Assembly: GCA_035578905.1 (NCBI GenBank)
Contig: JAQJVL010000796.1
Span: 309,061-373,060, forward strand
From: Stictocephala bisonia
Lineage: Eukaryota > Arthropoda > Insecta > Hemiptera > Membracidae
Direction of reading: 5' to 3'
DNA: 64,000 nt
Shown here: positions 1-10,700 of the stretch, one piece after another
How the letters are laid out: the number at the start of each line of letters is the position of its first letter
Position numbering within the stretch: position 1 is the stretch's first letter
The notes under the pieces: model-generated
What the model was told of the DNA's origin: nothing
Seen by the model: the letters and a program-made list of their open reading frames with translations, nothing else
Database searches by the model: none
Made by a program: the position numbers and the translations under genes

Positions 1-2030
1 CATACATAATCAGCAAGTTGTCTCCTTAACTTAAAAAAAATATTTATTTACTGAACTGGTCGGCCACTGAGTCACTTTGGTATTGATGAGATAGGCAACG
101 AGGACAAATCAACCATACTTAATTACAAGAGAAGGAACAGATTCACAGAAGTGGACAAACTGCTACCTCAATTATCCTGTACTATTATCTACAAAACCCT
201 TGAGAGCTGACAACTTTTTATACGAATTTCGGTCATTAACGCAACTGATTTCAACCACTCGCCACCACATCAGCTAACAGTCACTTAGTATTAAAATCTT
301 GTGCCTTGTGTGTAAAGTATAAATGTTCCAATGATATATATGGTTTGTTTCATTAACTATTGAGGTTGTGCTACGTCCGTCCTGGCCACAACGAGCGTCT
401 TGATCGATCCTCAGTATGTCCTAACGGAATGTTAAAAAAGTAGTTAGTTTTTTACTCAATAACTGTTGGTACTATCCCAATTACTTTAGGAAAGATATAT
501 AACTTATAACAGTATATTTTCTTAGTGTATATTTTTATCTTATACCTTTAATTTAAAAGAGTCCTGTCAAATGTGTCCAAGTTTATGTATTATACCTGAA
601 CGAAGTGTATTATCCTAATCTCTAGACAAAGACACATTATAACGTGTATATTTTACATAGTTATTATAATAAACACATTCAATTACTAAAAATCTGAACT
701 TAATTAAATTGTCACTTACTCTATCAATGATTAAGTCATAACGAACAACCTCTCATTATAGAGATCCTTGATTAGCTTTGTGAACTCTACTTTAATTAGT
801 AAAGTAGCTGCCACTACAGTCTTTAGGATTCTAGTGAGCTATGATTCATTCATGATAAGAACTATTAAAAATTTAGCATTACAGTCTAGATTGTCTGATA
901 AATAACAAATAAATTAGTAAATATTGTATTTTACTGGTGAATTAAGATTTAAATATTTTACTCAGATATCAGCATTTATTATCAACGATGTGGAAAAGAC
1001 AATAGTTTGTGTATAGTCAAAAACTCCACAAACAGAAGGTTATATTAGTAAGGAAAATCCAATTCTAGAATAGAAAGCTTACGAGAATGATTAATTAATA
1101 AAACATGTAATAATTTATATCCGTTAGTAGTTTTTAAGTTTTAAAATACTTATTCCAAATCCGTGTTCTATAATAATGAGGGTAGAGCATTTATTTCATC
1201 CTGAACTATTTTGAGTTAGTTCCAATATATTTATTATTTTTTACATATTTCAAAGTAAATTTTTATAAATTACATGAAAAATTATTGTTTTCATTTTTCT
1301 TTTAACTAAAATTAACAATCAAATCAACAGTAACTATTATAGTATCAAGAAAGCATAAACTCCGCTTGAAATAGCGGATAATTTAATAATAGAAAACATT
1401 TAAAGATAGCATTTAGAATAATCTACAAATAAGTGTTTAAACAATAATTAATTTATAAATACTTACAAATGTAATATACAAACATTACACAAAATAACTT
1501 CATAAATGTAATAAGGTTTAAAAATTGAAAACATAAATATAGAATATTTTTAAATGTGCATTTTATTTTAGCATTTGTATAAAAAATAGCAACGTTCCCG
1601 TGTTTTTAATGTAAACATTTATTTACATATATATTGAGGTGAACTATAACTAATATTTTTAAGGAATTCTTTCTCTTCCTCATACAACTCATAACTATGA
1701 GTCAATCTCTATTTTTTCGGACGTTATTCAGGTAAAATATTTTTAACAATTCTATTTAGTTATATTATTATCAATATTCTTCTTTTTCATTAATAAAAGC
1801 AAATAATTACTAAATAGAGACTACACAAATAGATATGTATACAGCCACTAAGACACTTAATCATACAGTATATGGCTTAAGAATAATAAAGAAGTTTTAT
1901 TTCCTTTCCGAAAAGACATTGTAATATTTCCGTTATGTACAAAGATTTTGGTATGTTTGTGGTTACGTTTTAACGGGTTATCAAATTATATTTACAAAAT
2001 ATTAGGTTGTTTATTAGCATAATACGTGTT
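1..2030. other. AT-rich spacer, no gene seen
   Basis: No recognisable coding frame, RNA gene or clear repeat. The first 400 bases are less AT-rich than the rest but every frame is broken by stops. The remainder is A/T runs typical of intergenic DNA. Confidence 0.6.
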
Positions 2031-2034
2031 GGTA

Positions 2035-2122
2035 CAAATACAGTACAAGTAAACATCACACAACACACATTTATTACAATATAAGCACAAAATGCACAAA
2101 TTTATTACAATACAAGTACAAA
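2035..2122 (+). repeat. Left arm of inverted repeat around Penelope-like fragment
   Basis: The segment containing CAGTACAAGTAAACATCACA and ATAAGCACAAAATGCACAAA is the reverse complement, with few mismatches, of 2,877-2,962. An extra partial copy (ATTTATTACAATACAAG...ATGCGCAA) is added in tandem here, a roughly 35-bp internal duplication. Penelope-like elements often carry terminal repeats in direct or inverted arrangement, so this may be a terminal repeat of that element; a foldback origin is also possible. Confidence 0.75.
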
Positions 2123-2199
2123 ATGCGCAAATATTATGGCGATCGATTTCGGTGAACCACGCTCACCTTCCTCAGACCAGAGGGATTCACAAAAGAATG

Positions 2200-2905
2200 G
2201 AAAATGGTGTTCAATAACTCAATTTATAGGCCTATGATCACGTGACCCCGTTGGCTAGAATTGTCAAAATGGCGGCAACTGTGATATTATTGTTTAATCC
2301 CTTTTAGCTGTTACTTCTGTTCTTTTTAGTGGCTAGAAATACATTATTAAAAACTATATCAGAATCAAAATTAACCTGTTCATTCATTAATTTATCATGA
2401 TCCTTACATTTTTCTTTAAAAATAAATAACTCTTTCCAAGCATTCATAACACGACCCTTCCTGCAAACTTTTAAAATATATATATTTCCATCTATTTTAT
2501 TCAAACTGTGGCTGCAATTCAGAAGGTGTTTAGCTACATTAGATCTTTCAGGTTTCTTTTTTTTAAAAGCAGAGACATGGTTTGGATATCTTTTGCTAAA
2601 ATGTACAGTCTGACTTATTTACAACATATTACAATCATTACAGTTAATCCTATATATTCCTGAATCATTGAATTTATCCTCACTTTCAATATTCGGGTGT
2701 AAAATATTGGACATAGTATTACAATTGTTAAAAGCTACTGATAAATTGAATTTCTTAAATCTACTACTAACTCTTTGTGTAAAAGGTCCATTGTAATGGA
2801 ATGATACATACTTCTTTTGATCTTTATCGGATTTTTCTTTTTTAAGTGTTGTTCGTCTATAGTTTGAATGTTGTATTATTTGTATTGTAATATATTTGTG
2901 CATTT
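2200..2905 (-). pseudogene. Decayed Penelope-like element, C-terminal GIY-YIG part
   Basis: Read on the minus strand, three pieces join in register. First is a pre-nuclease stretch (YVSFHYNGPFT, then SGIYRINCNDCN). Next is an interrupted nuclease core (ISQTVHF where the family has YIGQTGR-F, preceded by a TAA stop; then SNVAKHLLNCSH). Last is a C-terminal part (KGRVMNAWKELFI, LMNEQ). These are landmarks of the GIY-YIG endonuclease module found downstream of the reverse transcriptase in Penelope-like retroelements. In active elements it nicks target DNA for insertion. The RT itself is absent, so this is a 5'-truncated copy. The nuclease glycine and tyrosine positions are damaged, so it is inactive. 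The downstream CACGTGACC and AATGGCGG words at 2,238-2,275 resemble the 3' flank of the longer element at 38,930-38,965. Family assignment is from memory of conserved motifs; the subgroup is not assigned. Confidence 0.8.
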
Positions 2906-2962
2906 TGTGCTTATATTATAATAAATTCGTGTTGTGTGACGTTTACTTGTACTGTAAAAAAT
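2877..2962 (-). repeat. Right arm of inverted repeat around Penelope-like fragment
   Basis: Reverse complement of 2,035-2,122; shared core GCACAAAATGCACAAA and GTACAAGTAAACRTCACACA. Together the arms enclose about 750 bp that hold only the element's 3' coding part. Confidence 0.75.
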
Positions 2963-4261
2963 ATTGACACATATTTCAATATAAATTTTATAAAATTATT
3001 TTGAATGTAGAAATGTTAATAACTGTACTATTTAGATAAAATCAGGATTATTTATTAAACTGGCTAATAAATCTTAAATGGGGGAGGGGTACAAATTAAT
3101 TAACATGTATGTTCATTAACATTGATGTAATATGGTAATGAATTATAATATTTGGCTTCAAAACTTATTACAACACCCATTCCTATTTAATATTGAAAAT
3201 ACACTAACATCTTACCTTAAAATAAACGCTAACAAAACATTTTTATTACATTTCCTTCTGGAATAAAGTTAATAAAGATCTATAGTAATTGACATTATTA
3301 CACAAAAACTTATTCATATTATTAAATACTATAGTGTAAAATTAGTTATTACAATCTATCATGGAGGACACTTATAGAATAATTTAGTGTTAATATAATT
3401 TGTTTCCACGATAAACAAATTTACTTCCTTTAATGAAATAAAAAACTGGAAAAAATAACTGTAACTACTTTTGATAATAATTTTGGATTGCAACTGTTTC
3501 CATATATATTTTATGGGGAATGGATTTTACTTATTCGCTTGCTGTTTCTTATAACGATTTTCATATTTTACTGCTGAATACAGAGATTATTACCTCTTGC
3601 TCCTTGCTATTAATATATGTTTAACTTGGGTTTTTATTTTTCCGCTTGGAAAACATAACTGTCTGCAAACAACACAGAACAGATTATGGTAAATGTCAGC
3701 TGTTGTCTGCTGGGAACTATTACTGACCTAGTAGTCACTTTAATATCTATGGCAAATAACACAGAAGGAATACTATATATAAGTGTGATCAAAAAAAGAT
3801 AAATAAATAAAAAATTTTAATGTTTGGACTAACCTGTCAACAGTTCAAATAGATTTCCGAGTGTTATTTTTTCACTGTGATGAACTATGAACTACGATAT
3901 TAAATTTAACTGTTTACAGGTTAGACTAAATACTTTTAATATTTACTGTTCAGGTGCTATAAATAATTAATCTATAGAAAATACTATAGATGTTACCCTG
4001 TTCGATTAATATTTTTGAATACATTTCTAGTTTTATATTTATTTTTTAATTTAATTTTAATTTTATTTCAAGAACATCTCCAATTTTACAATAAAAGATG
4101 TACAAATAACAACATTAGCACAAACATATCACATTTTTACGACTCATTCACACAGCTAGTACACATATTTTTTCAAATATAATATAGTATTCTATGTCAT
4201 GAAGAGGAAATTGAAAAATAAATGAAAAATAAAAAAAAAAGAAAAGCATTGTCTTCCTCTA
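2963..4261. other. AT-rich spacer, no gene seen
   Basis: A/T-rich, stops in all frames, no repeat or element recognised. Confidence 0.6.
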
Positions 4262-4690
4262 TGGCAAATGTCAGTTGGGCTGACCTGCAGTAGCCCTGCT
4301 ACTACACGCACCCATGAACTGCATTAGCCCAGCTGCTATACGCGCGCAGGAACTGCACTGTACTCCATCTGCTCAACATATGAACTGCAGTAGCCCAGCT
4401 ACTACACGCGCCCATGAACTGCAGTAGCCCAGCTGCTATATGCGCGCAGGAATTGCACTGTACTCCATCTGCTCAACATATGAACCTGCAGTAGCCCCAG
4501 CTACTACACGCGCCCGATGAACTGCAGTAGCCCAGCTGCTATATGCACGCAGGAACTGCACTGTACTCCAGCTTCTCAACATATGAACTGCAGTAGCCCA
4601 GCCACTACACGCGCCCATGAACTGCAGTAGCCCAGCTGCTATACGCCCGTAGGAACTCCCACTGTACTCCAGCTGCTCAACAGATGTACG
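4262..4690. repeat. GC-rich minisatellite, about 101-bp unit
   Basis: About four tandem units of 100-102 bp, each starting near CCCATGAACTGCAGTAGCCC (4,311; 4,411; 4,513; 4,614). Each unit is itself a pair of related halves: TGAACTGCAGTAGCCCAGCT occurs twice per unit, followed alternately by a GCTATAYGCGCGCAGG and an ACTACACGCGCC ending. GC content is far above the surroundings. It creates a long minus-strand open frame (about 110 codons) that is a by-product of the repeat and not a likely protein. Confidence 0.9.
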
Positions 4691-4699
4691 GTGCCGGTA

Positions 4700-5099
4700 C
4701 ATGTTAAGCAAGATTTCAAGACAGCTCATGAGGAATGTAAAAAGAAAATAGGTAAAATTAGAGTTAAAATAATTTATCAAATTCACAATTATAATTGAAA
4801 TATGAAAACTCTACACAGTATATTGTAATAATATTACAATCTGAAATAAATAATATTGATGTTAATGTAATATTTTTTATGTTCTGTTTTTACCTATTAT
4901 TACAAATAAATTGTTTAAGTTAAACTTATTAGTTTCTTAAACATTTTTAATAAACATTTTTGGGAGGGATTTGTGCCGTTTTATTTTCCAAATGAAGACC
5001 TTACATATGATGTATAACTTGAACTATTCTATCTGTATCTGTTTCATAAATATTTATGATTCTTGGGAATTCATTCCCATGGTGTGATTGTAAAATTGT
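4700..5099. other. AT-rich spacer, no gene seen
   Basis: No coding frame or repeat recognised. Confidence 0.55.
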
Positions 5100-5250
5100 T
5101 AATTGCACGTAAAAAAAGTAAGACAAGTAAAAGTCACACTGAAAACATTTTAAAAATATTAGTAAAGAACGTACACATATTTTGGTGTCAGAATTCGATA
5201 AACCACTTTTAACTACCTTAGACCAGAGGGATTTACAAATAAATAACTTA
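5100..5250 (+). repeat. Diverged relic of the 2,035-2,190 repeat
   Basis: Collinear with 2,040-2,190: AGTAAGACAAGTAAAAGTCAC matches AGTACAAGTAAACATCAC, and GATAAACCAC...CCTTAGACCAGAGGGATTTACAA matches GGTGAACCAC...CCTCAGACCAGAGGGATTCACAA. This is an older copy of the same element end, without a recognisable coding part. Confidence 0.6.
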
Positions 5251-5569
5251 CTACGTTAAGTAATGTTTTTGAAGTACCATTTGCAGGTTGACTCTAAATG
5301 TAATTAATATCCATTTTTTAGTTCAATAATACATATTTCAAATTCAAAACTCTTTTATTGTAAAAGAAAATTATTAAAAATTGTATTTCAATCGTCAAAT
5401 AAACATAACATTCTTTATTACAACAAGTTCAGTTTAATACTAAAATTAGTTTCTAATACGCAAAAAAAAATATATTTCTGTTTTTACAGATAAACTGTTA
5501 CATTTCTAAAGTAAATATCACTTATTATTTATTAAGTCTGTCTACAATTTATTTTATTACTCCATAAAT

Positions 5570-5710
5570 TGATTCGTAGAGTAACAAACCCTCTCTACAA
5601 GGTAAATATTAAGAGCATTTTTAAATAAGTCAGGATACGTTTCTTGTTTTATATGATCAGGTAAAATGTTTTATAATTTAGGGCTTAAGTTCCGCGGAAG
5701 GTTGGTCGTA
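5570..5710 (-). pseudogene. C-terminal end of non-LTR reverse transcriptase relic
   Basis: Minus-strand reading gives a stretch with LPDHIKQE, PDLFKNAL, YLVERVCYS and NQF. This matches the pattern at the very end of Jockey/CR1-type LINE proteins (…YNKLP-IK…FK-LK-L…YS-EF). It continues the reverse transcriptase at 6,380-7,700 and is separated from it by the minisatellite at 5,715-6,385. One in-frame stop (TAA in the place of the YNK tyrosine region) is visible. Confidence 0.65.
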
Positions 5711-5714
5711 AAAT

Positions 5715-6385
5715 CAAGTTTGTGAGGAGTCTGTCTGTGGTGGTGTCTCTGTCTGTGAGGAGTCTGTCTGTGGTGGTGTCTCTGTATGTAAGGAGTCTGT
5801 CTGTGGTGGTGTCTCTGTCCGTGAGGAATCTGTCTGTGTTATTGTCTCTGTCTGTGAGGAGTCTGTCTGTGGTGTTGTCTCGTGTTAAATTAATGTATGT
5901 CTGTAATGGTGTCTGTTTGTGAGGAGTCTGTCTGTGGTAATGTCTGTCTGTAAGGAGTCTGTCTGTGGTAGTTTCTGTCTGTGAGGAGTCTGTCTGTAAG
6001 GAGTCTGTCTGTGGTAGTGTCGGTCTGTGAAGAGTCTGTCTGTAAGGAGTCTGTCTGTGGTAGTGTCTGTCTGTGAGGAGTCTGTCTGTCGTAGTGTCTA
6101 TCTGTGAGGAGTCTGTCTGTGGTAGTGTCTGTCTGTGAGGAGTCTGTCTGTAAGGAGTCTGTCTGTGGTAGTGTCAGTCTGTGAAGAGTCTATCTGTAAG
6201 GAGTCTGTCTGTGGTAGTGTCAGTCTGTGAAGAGTCTATCTGTAAGGAGTCTGTCTGTGGTAGTGTCTGTCTGTGAGGAGTTTGTCTGTGGTAGTGTCAG
6301 TCTGTGGTAGTGTCTGTCTGTGAGGAGTCTGTCTGTCGTAGTGTCTATCTGTGAGGAGTCTGTCCATGGAGGTATGTCCGTCTCG
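5715..6385. repeat. Minisatellite of about 33 bp inside LINE coding DNA
   Basis: Roughly 20 tandem units built from TGTGAGGAGTCTGTCTG and TGGTAGTGTCTGTC words. Early units are spaced 33 bp (5,721; 5,754), later ones vary and include shorter AAGGAGTCTGTCTG forms. The array lies exactly where the LINE protein runs from an ...NTR motif into its last domain. A LINE segment (CTCGTGTTAWATTAATGTAT) occurs both at the right edge (6,383) and inside the array (5,880), so coding DNA has been captured in the expansion. The 66-codon plus-strand open frame here is an 11-residue repeat artefact. Confidence 0.9.
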
Positions 6386-7043
6386 TGTTATATTAATGTA
6401 TATCTGTGCCAATTTGTATCATACACTTAAACCTAATATACAAAATAACTTCAAAAATATAAATTGATTCTAAAGTAAAATACTTAAGGACTGAAAAAGT
6501 GGCCGACAATATGTAATTCTACCTACTGCTGCTATTATTCGTACTGATCTTTTATGAAGGCGAACAACTCTCGAAAAGTTAGTCCGAGACGTAGAACCCC
6601 ATAAGACTATTCTATACCTAAGTCTTGATTTTATTAGGTATGTATAAATTAATCTGATAAGAAGATTATTCTGATATTTTGCAAATATACTTAGCAAGAA
6701 TATTTGGGAAGACACTTTAGAACATATGAACTCTATGTGAGGTGTCCATGAAGTGTTCATCAAAATTCAGACCCAGATATTTATTTTTTTCATTCAAAGC
6801 AAGTTGAACCACAATCATGAAAACAAGTGGTTCAGCTTCAGTTTGTCTACTATTTGAAAAAAACAGGCACTTTGTTTTTGTAAAATGTACATGTAAATTA
6901 TTGCTATTTAAGCACTGATACAGACATGATAACTGTAAATAAGTATATGTTTCTAGACAGCTCAAAGTTTAATTTTTTATTACGAGTGATATATCATCAG
7001 CATACATGATAACCTGTACATTTTGAAACGTATTTGTTAAACT
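6386..7043 (-). pseudogene. Non-LTR reverse transcriptase relic, palm to C-terminus
   Basis: Minus-strand pieces in order: QVIMYADDISLVI with the catalytic YADD at 6,993-7,004; KYLGLNFDEHF; a stretch with SSQIFLLS, YRIVLWGSTS, RLHKRSVRIIAAV and CRPLF; then LESIYIFEVILYI and an NTR motif running into the minisatellite. This is the palm/thumb and post-RT region of a Jockey/CR1-type LINE. These proteins copy their own RNA at a nicked target site. Two open pieces (6,470-6,763 and 6,717-6,965) overlap in different frames, showing a frameshift, and stops occur near 6,470 and 6,963. It is dead. The clade is inferred from motif style only. Confidence 0.8.
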
Positions 7044-7501
7044 GAGTCTGGTGGCGCAGTGCTGTAACTCAGCTACTTGAAGACAAAGTGTTTGGGAGAT
7101 TGTAGGCGATAGGTTCCATGCTCGGTTTTCTTAATACCGACACGACGTCCGCTCAATGGTTGTCATCAACGTAGACACTATTAGAGAAGTCTGGAGTGTC
7201 CGTGTTGAATGGTAGTCAAGGTTCGGATGTTGTGTAGGAAGAGAACTGAGTGTCAGACTTTGGGAGTTAGACTGAAAATCAGACCAACACTACGTGGTTC
7301 GGATTCCACGTTAAGCTGTAGGTCCCATAGTTGCCCCTGGCTATTGGGCTACTAATAAATAGTCCTTTCTGAGCTAAGCGGAACTCACCAGATAGTAACA
7401 ATGACTACACTCGTTCATCTACACTCATCACACTCATTCACTCCTCATATTCGCCCATATCTCTACGATCGGCGTCTTAGAGATGAATAATGAATAATGA
7501 A
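7044..7501 (+). mobile_element. tRNA-derived SINE inserted in the LINE
   Basis: A box A-like TGGCGCAGTGC at 7,052 and a box B-like GGTTCCATGCT at 7,112 lie 60 bp apart, as in RNA polymerase III promoters of tRNA-derived SINEs. A central block contains CTACGTGGTTCGGATTCCAC. The tail is an imperfect GAATAAT repeat. It is flanked by TAAACT at 7,038-7,043 and 7,502-7,507. Removing the insert and one TAAACT joins the LINE reading frame perfectly (…NLYINS-LTNTFQ…YADD), so this is a true target site duplication. The 3' part is shared with the minus-strand copy at 54,705-54,985. Confidence 0.85.
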
Positions 7502-7700
7502 TAAACTATTTATATACAGATTGAAAAGTATCGGTTCCAATACTGACCCTTGAGGCGTTTCAAAAGATACTTCAATATCTTTTGAATATATGTTTTTAAT
7601 TAGAACTTTTTGACGTCTATTGGCTAGGTATGGTGTTATCCATTTTAAAGCTATCCTCGGATTCCTATATTATAGAGACTTTGTAAGCATTACCTATTTC
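7502..7700 (-). pseudogene. Non-LTR reverse transcriptase relic, fingers/palm part
   Basis: Minus-strand reading gives GIRGIALKWITPYLANRRQ, then a conserved TPQGSVLEPILFNLYIN block (PQGS at 7,544-7,555). This is RT motif 4 of LINEs, immediately upstream of the YADD piece on the other side of the SINE. Consensus G-PQGSVLGP has G to E and V to T changes. Homology fades after about 7,700, so the element's upstream endonuclease part is missing. Confidence 0.8.
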
Positions 7701-10700
7701 TGTTTGTTTTGTCAACAAATTTAACTCTAACTGTTATCTTATTTTTATTATATATTGGGGATATAGCAATGAAATGTTCCTGTAAAAACATTGTATGTTG
7801 CACTGATAAAACATTATTATATTAGTTATTCTTTCTTTATATTATAATTTAGGATTCTTATGAACTTATAAAAATATAATATTAATAATAAGTTTATTTA
7901 TTTGACAATTATTAAGTCATATTATTTCAAGAAATGCTGTTTTATCTGTAATATTGTATTATTTGTGTAAAATAAAAACAAATCTGAATATAATTAGGTT
8001 ATTGGAAAAGATTATTCATTAAATTATCATGAAAAAAACTAGTAAGTACACTTATGCTTAAGTTGTAAAAAAGTAAAATAAAACTATTACAATAAAATAT
8101 TAATTAAATAAGTAAGTGAGGTTGTCGTAAATGATTTAGACCATTCTAAAGTAGGACTGAAAGTTCTTCATAACACATTCATTACGATTTGAATCCATTC
8201 GATTTGAGAACCACATACGGGCTCTACCGAAGTTATTATCATAATATATTAGCACTAACATAGTCAGATTGTAACGAACTTGTGTGCTTTGTCACAAGAT
8301 AACTTGTTTGAAATTACGTATAGATTCATTATGCGATTGGTTCATTACAGTTTATTATATTTATTTGTTTATTGGCTTTATAATTAATTAATCAGTTACC
8401 TTTTTAAGCAGACATTATAGTACTTAAAATCAATGGCAATGACAGTGATTTCGGCGTGATGAGTCAAGAGTCTTAATCAAACAAATCACTTTTACAACAA
8501 GGACATAGTAAATGATGCGATCTGCACTTCTCTATAAGTTTCCGATCAATTTCATAAAGTTAGAACTCAATGGAATAGTGATTGATTTTATCCTATAGGA
8601 TTTACATAGGATGCCATCCTACTGATGAGAATTTTTTGGGAAGTGTCATTAAAACACCCATTTTAATAAGTGGATTATACAATAATAATAATTTGTATTC
8701 GTTTCATTATGACGATTCAATATTTTTTTGCATACGTCAGTTAATATAGTCTATAATTCGATAAACCATGCATACATAAATATTAATTCAGTTAATAAAC
8801 ACTAAGTAACATTGTAATTGGTAAAAATTCTAGTAATAAAAGACGAGTTGTTGATTAGATTTGGTTCTCATTCTTTCACTATTTATATAAGCGAGATCAA
8901 CTACTTAGTGTCAACATTTTAGACACTAACAATAATTCTTAACAAATTATTTGAAATTAAGATCGATTCTGAAATTTAATCTTCATCATCAACAGCCATT
9001 AATTCATTAAAAATAATTTAAAATCTCACTTGTAAGATAATTAATTTTTAAAAACAATTACATTTTATTTACTTGCTAAATTAAACCTTTAACAGAATAA
9101 GTAAGAGTGGTTAGAAAACAAAAAGATATATTAAAGCAAATAAAGAAAGATGGAAATAGCTCTTTAGTTAATGTTTAACGCTGCTAGTGAAGACGATGCC
9201 TCATTATTGTCTCCATTGATCAATTTATTACGGTCATCCCACGATGGATTTTTAACTCCCTTGGAATGTACAGCTTTAATGATGCATAATTTAACAATAT
9301 TTACTTCATTGAATTACGTTACGAACTAAATACTCTTAATTTTGAAGAACTTAAACATAAGAGTAACTATAAAACGATTGCTTTGTCTTCTTAATCAAAA
9401 AACCATATTGCAATCGTTAGTGTTTGAATATTAAACCCTATTTTATTAACAGCGTACTTTTATGCCGTATTTTTATGCGTACTTCTTTAGGCCAATGTGT
9501 TAAAAAAACCGATTAAGCAAAATACCCAATGCACATCATATATATTTTATGTTATAAATTTTATTTCAAGATATTAGCCATAAAAAATATAAATTCCTCG
9601 TGGAAGGGTAAGAAATTAACAATATATACCTGTTGCAAAATAATATTTTTCTTATTACATATTCAAAAATAATTAACTTCTAGTATAACATGTTAAAGTC
9701 TTTTAAAGAATGGTTACGTGAAGTTCTTCTCCAAAAACAATGGACGTAAATTGGTTAAGCGACAACTTTCGCAAACATGTGTGATATAGAGTACTTCAAT
9801 GTAAATTACGAGTGTTTATTGTTCGGATCGTATCTCTCAAAACGTGTGAGTAGATAGTAGAGGGGGGGGTGGTCACAGTATAGCTAGGTATGTTTGGAGG
9901 TTATATTCTTGTCAGGAAAGTAGGGTACACTAACACACCTTACAGAAAGTGTGATGTACTATTCTTCTGGCTATGTTGCCGAAAAAGTCTTATGTAGTCT
10001 ATAAAGCACTGTAAAACTCACAGGCTCACTGTATTTTCTTTAAGTTTATAGATTTGAAAACCCAAACATTTCGTATGACAGTGATTTTAAATAGGTCAAC
10101 AACCGTCAAGTACATATGTTACGTCAAAGGTAATAAATTTAAAATGTTTAGTGAAATTTGTTATTTAAACTAATACAAATAATATAAGACATTTATTTAG
10201 TGGACAAACTTTAATTTTAGTAAGAATGAGAAAACACTATAAAGGTCAGAGGCTGTATTCGAAAAAAACTTTGAATACATATGCCTCGATGTATGCAATC
10301 ATAATAATTCACGTTACATCCTTCATCAATAATATATACAGTAAAGGAATTTCTAACATAAATAGACTATAAAAGTTATAACCGACTCTATACTATTACA
10401 ATCATTCCTGAATTAAGAGTGTTAACACTTTTCCAATTACCACTTTTTTTTTTATGTTATGTATTTTCATAATAGTATGCAAAAGCCCTTATTTATTGTC
10501 TAATTTATTTAACGCATAAATGGATCTCATATGAAGAACATATGTTTTGACAGAGTTCCCACAGTCACCTTGATAGTAGAGTACCGTCTTCACTTCACTT
10601 CATCTATATAAATAAAATAAAAAATATTTTTTTACTAGCCTTTAGTTATTTAAAATATTTAATACTAGTTTTAATGGGAGTAATTCATTGATATTTTTTA

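Noticed and set aside
4436..4786. 116-codon minus-strand frame
   Set aside because: Created by the GC-rich 101-bp minisatellite, with a T-rich extension into unrelated flank.
5722..5922. 66-codon plus-strand frame with RSLSVVVSLSV repeats
   Set aside because: Direct translation of the 33-bp minisatellite.
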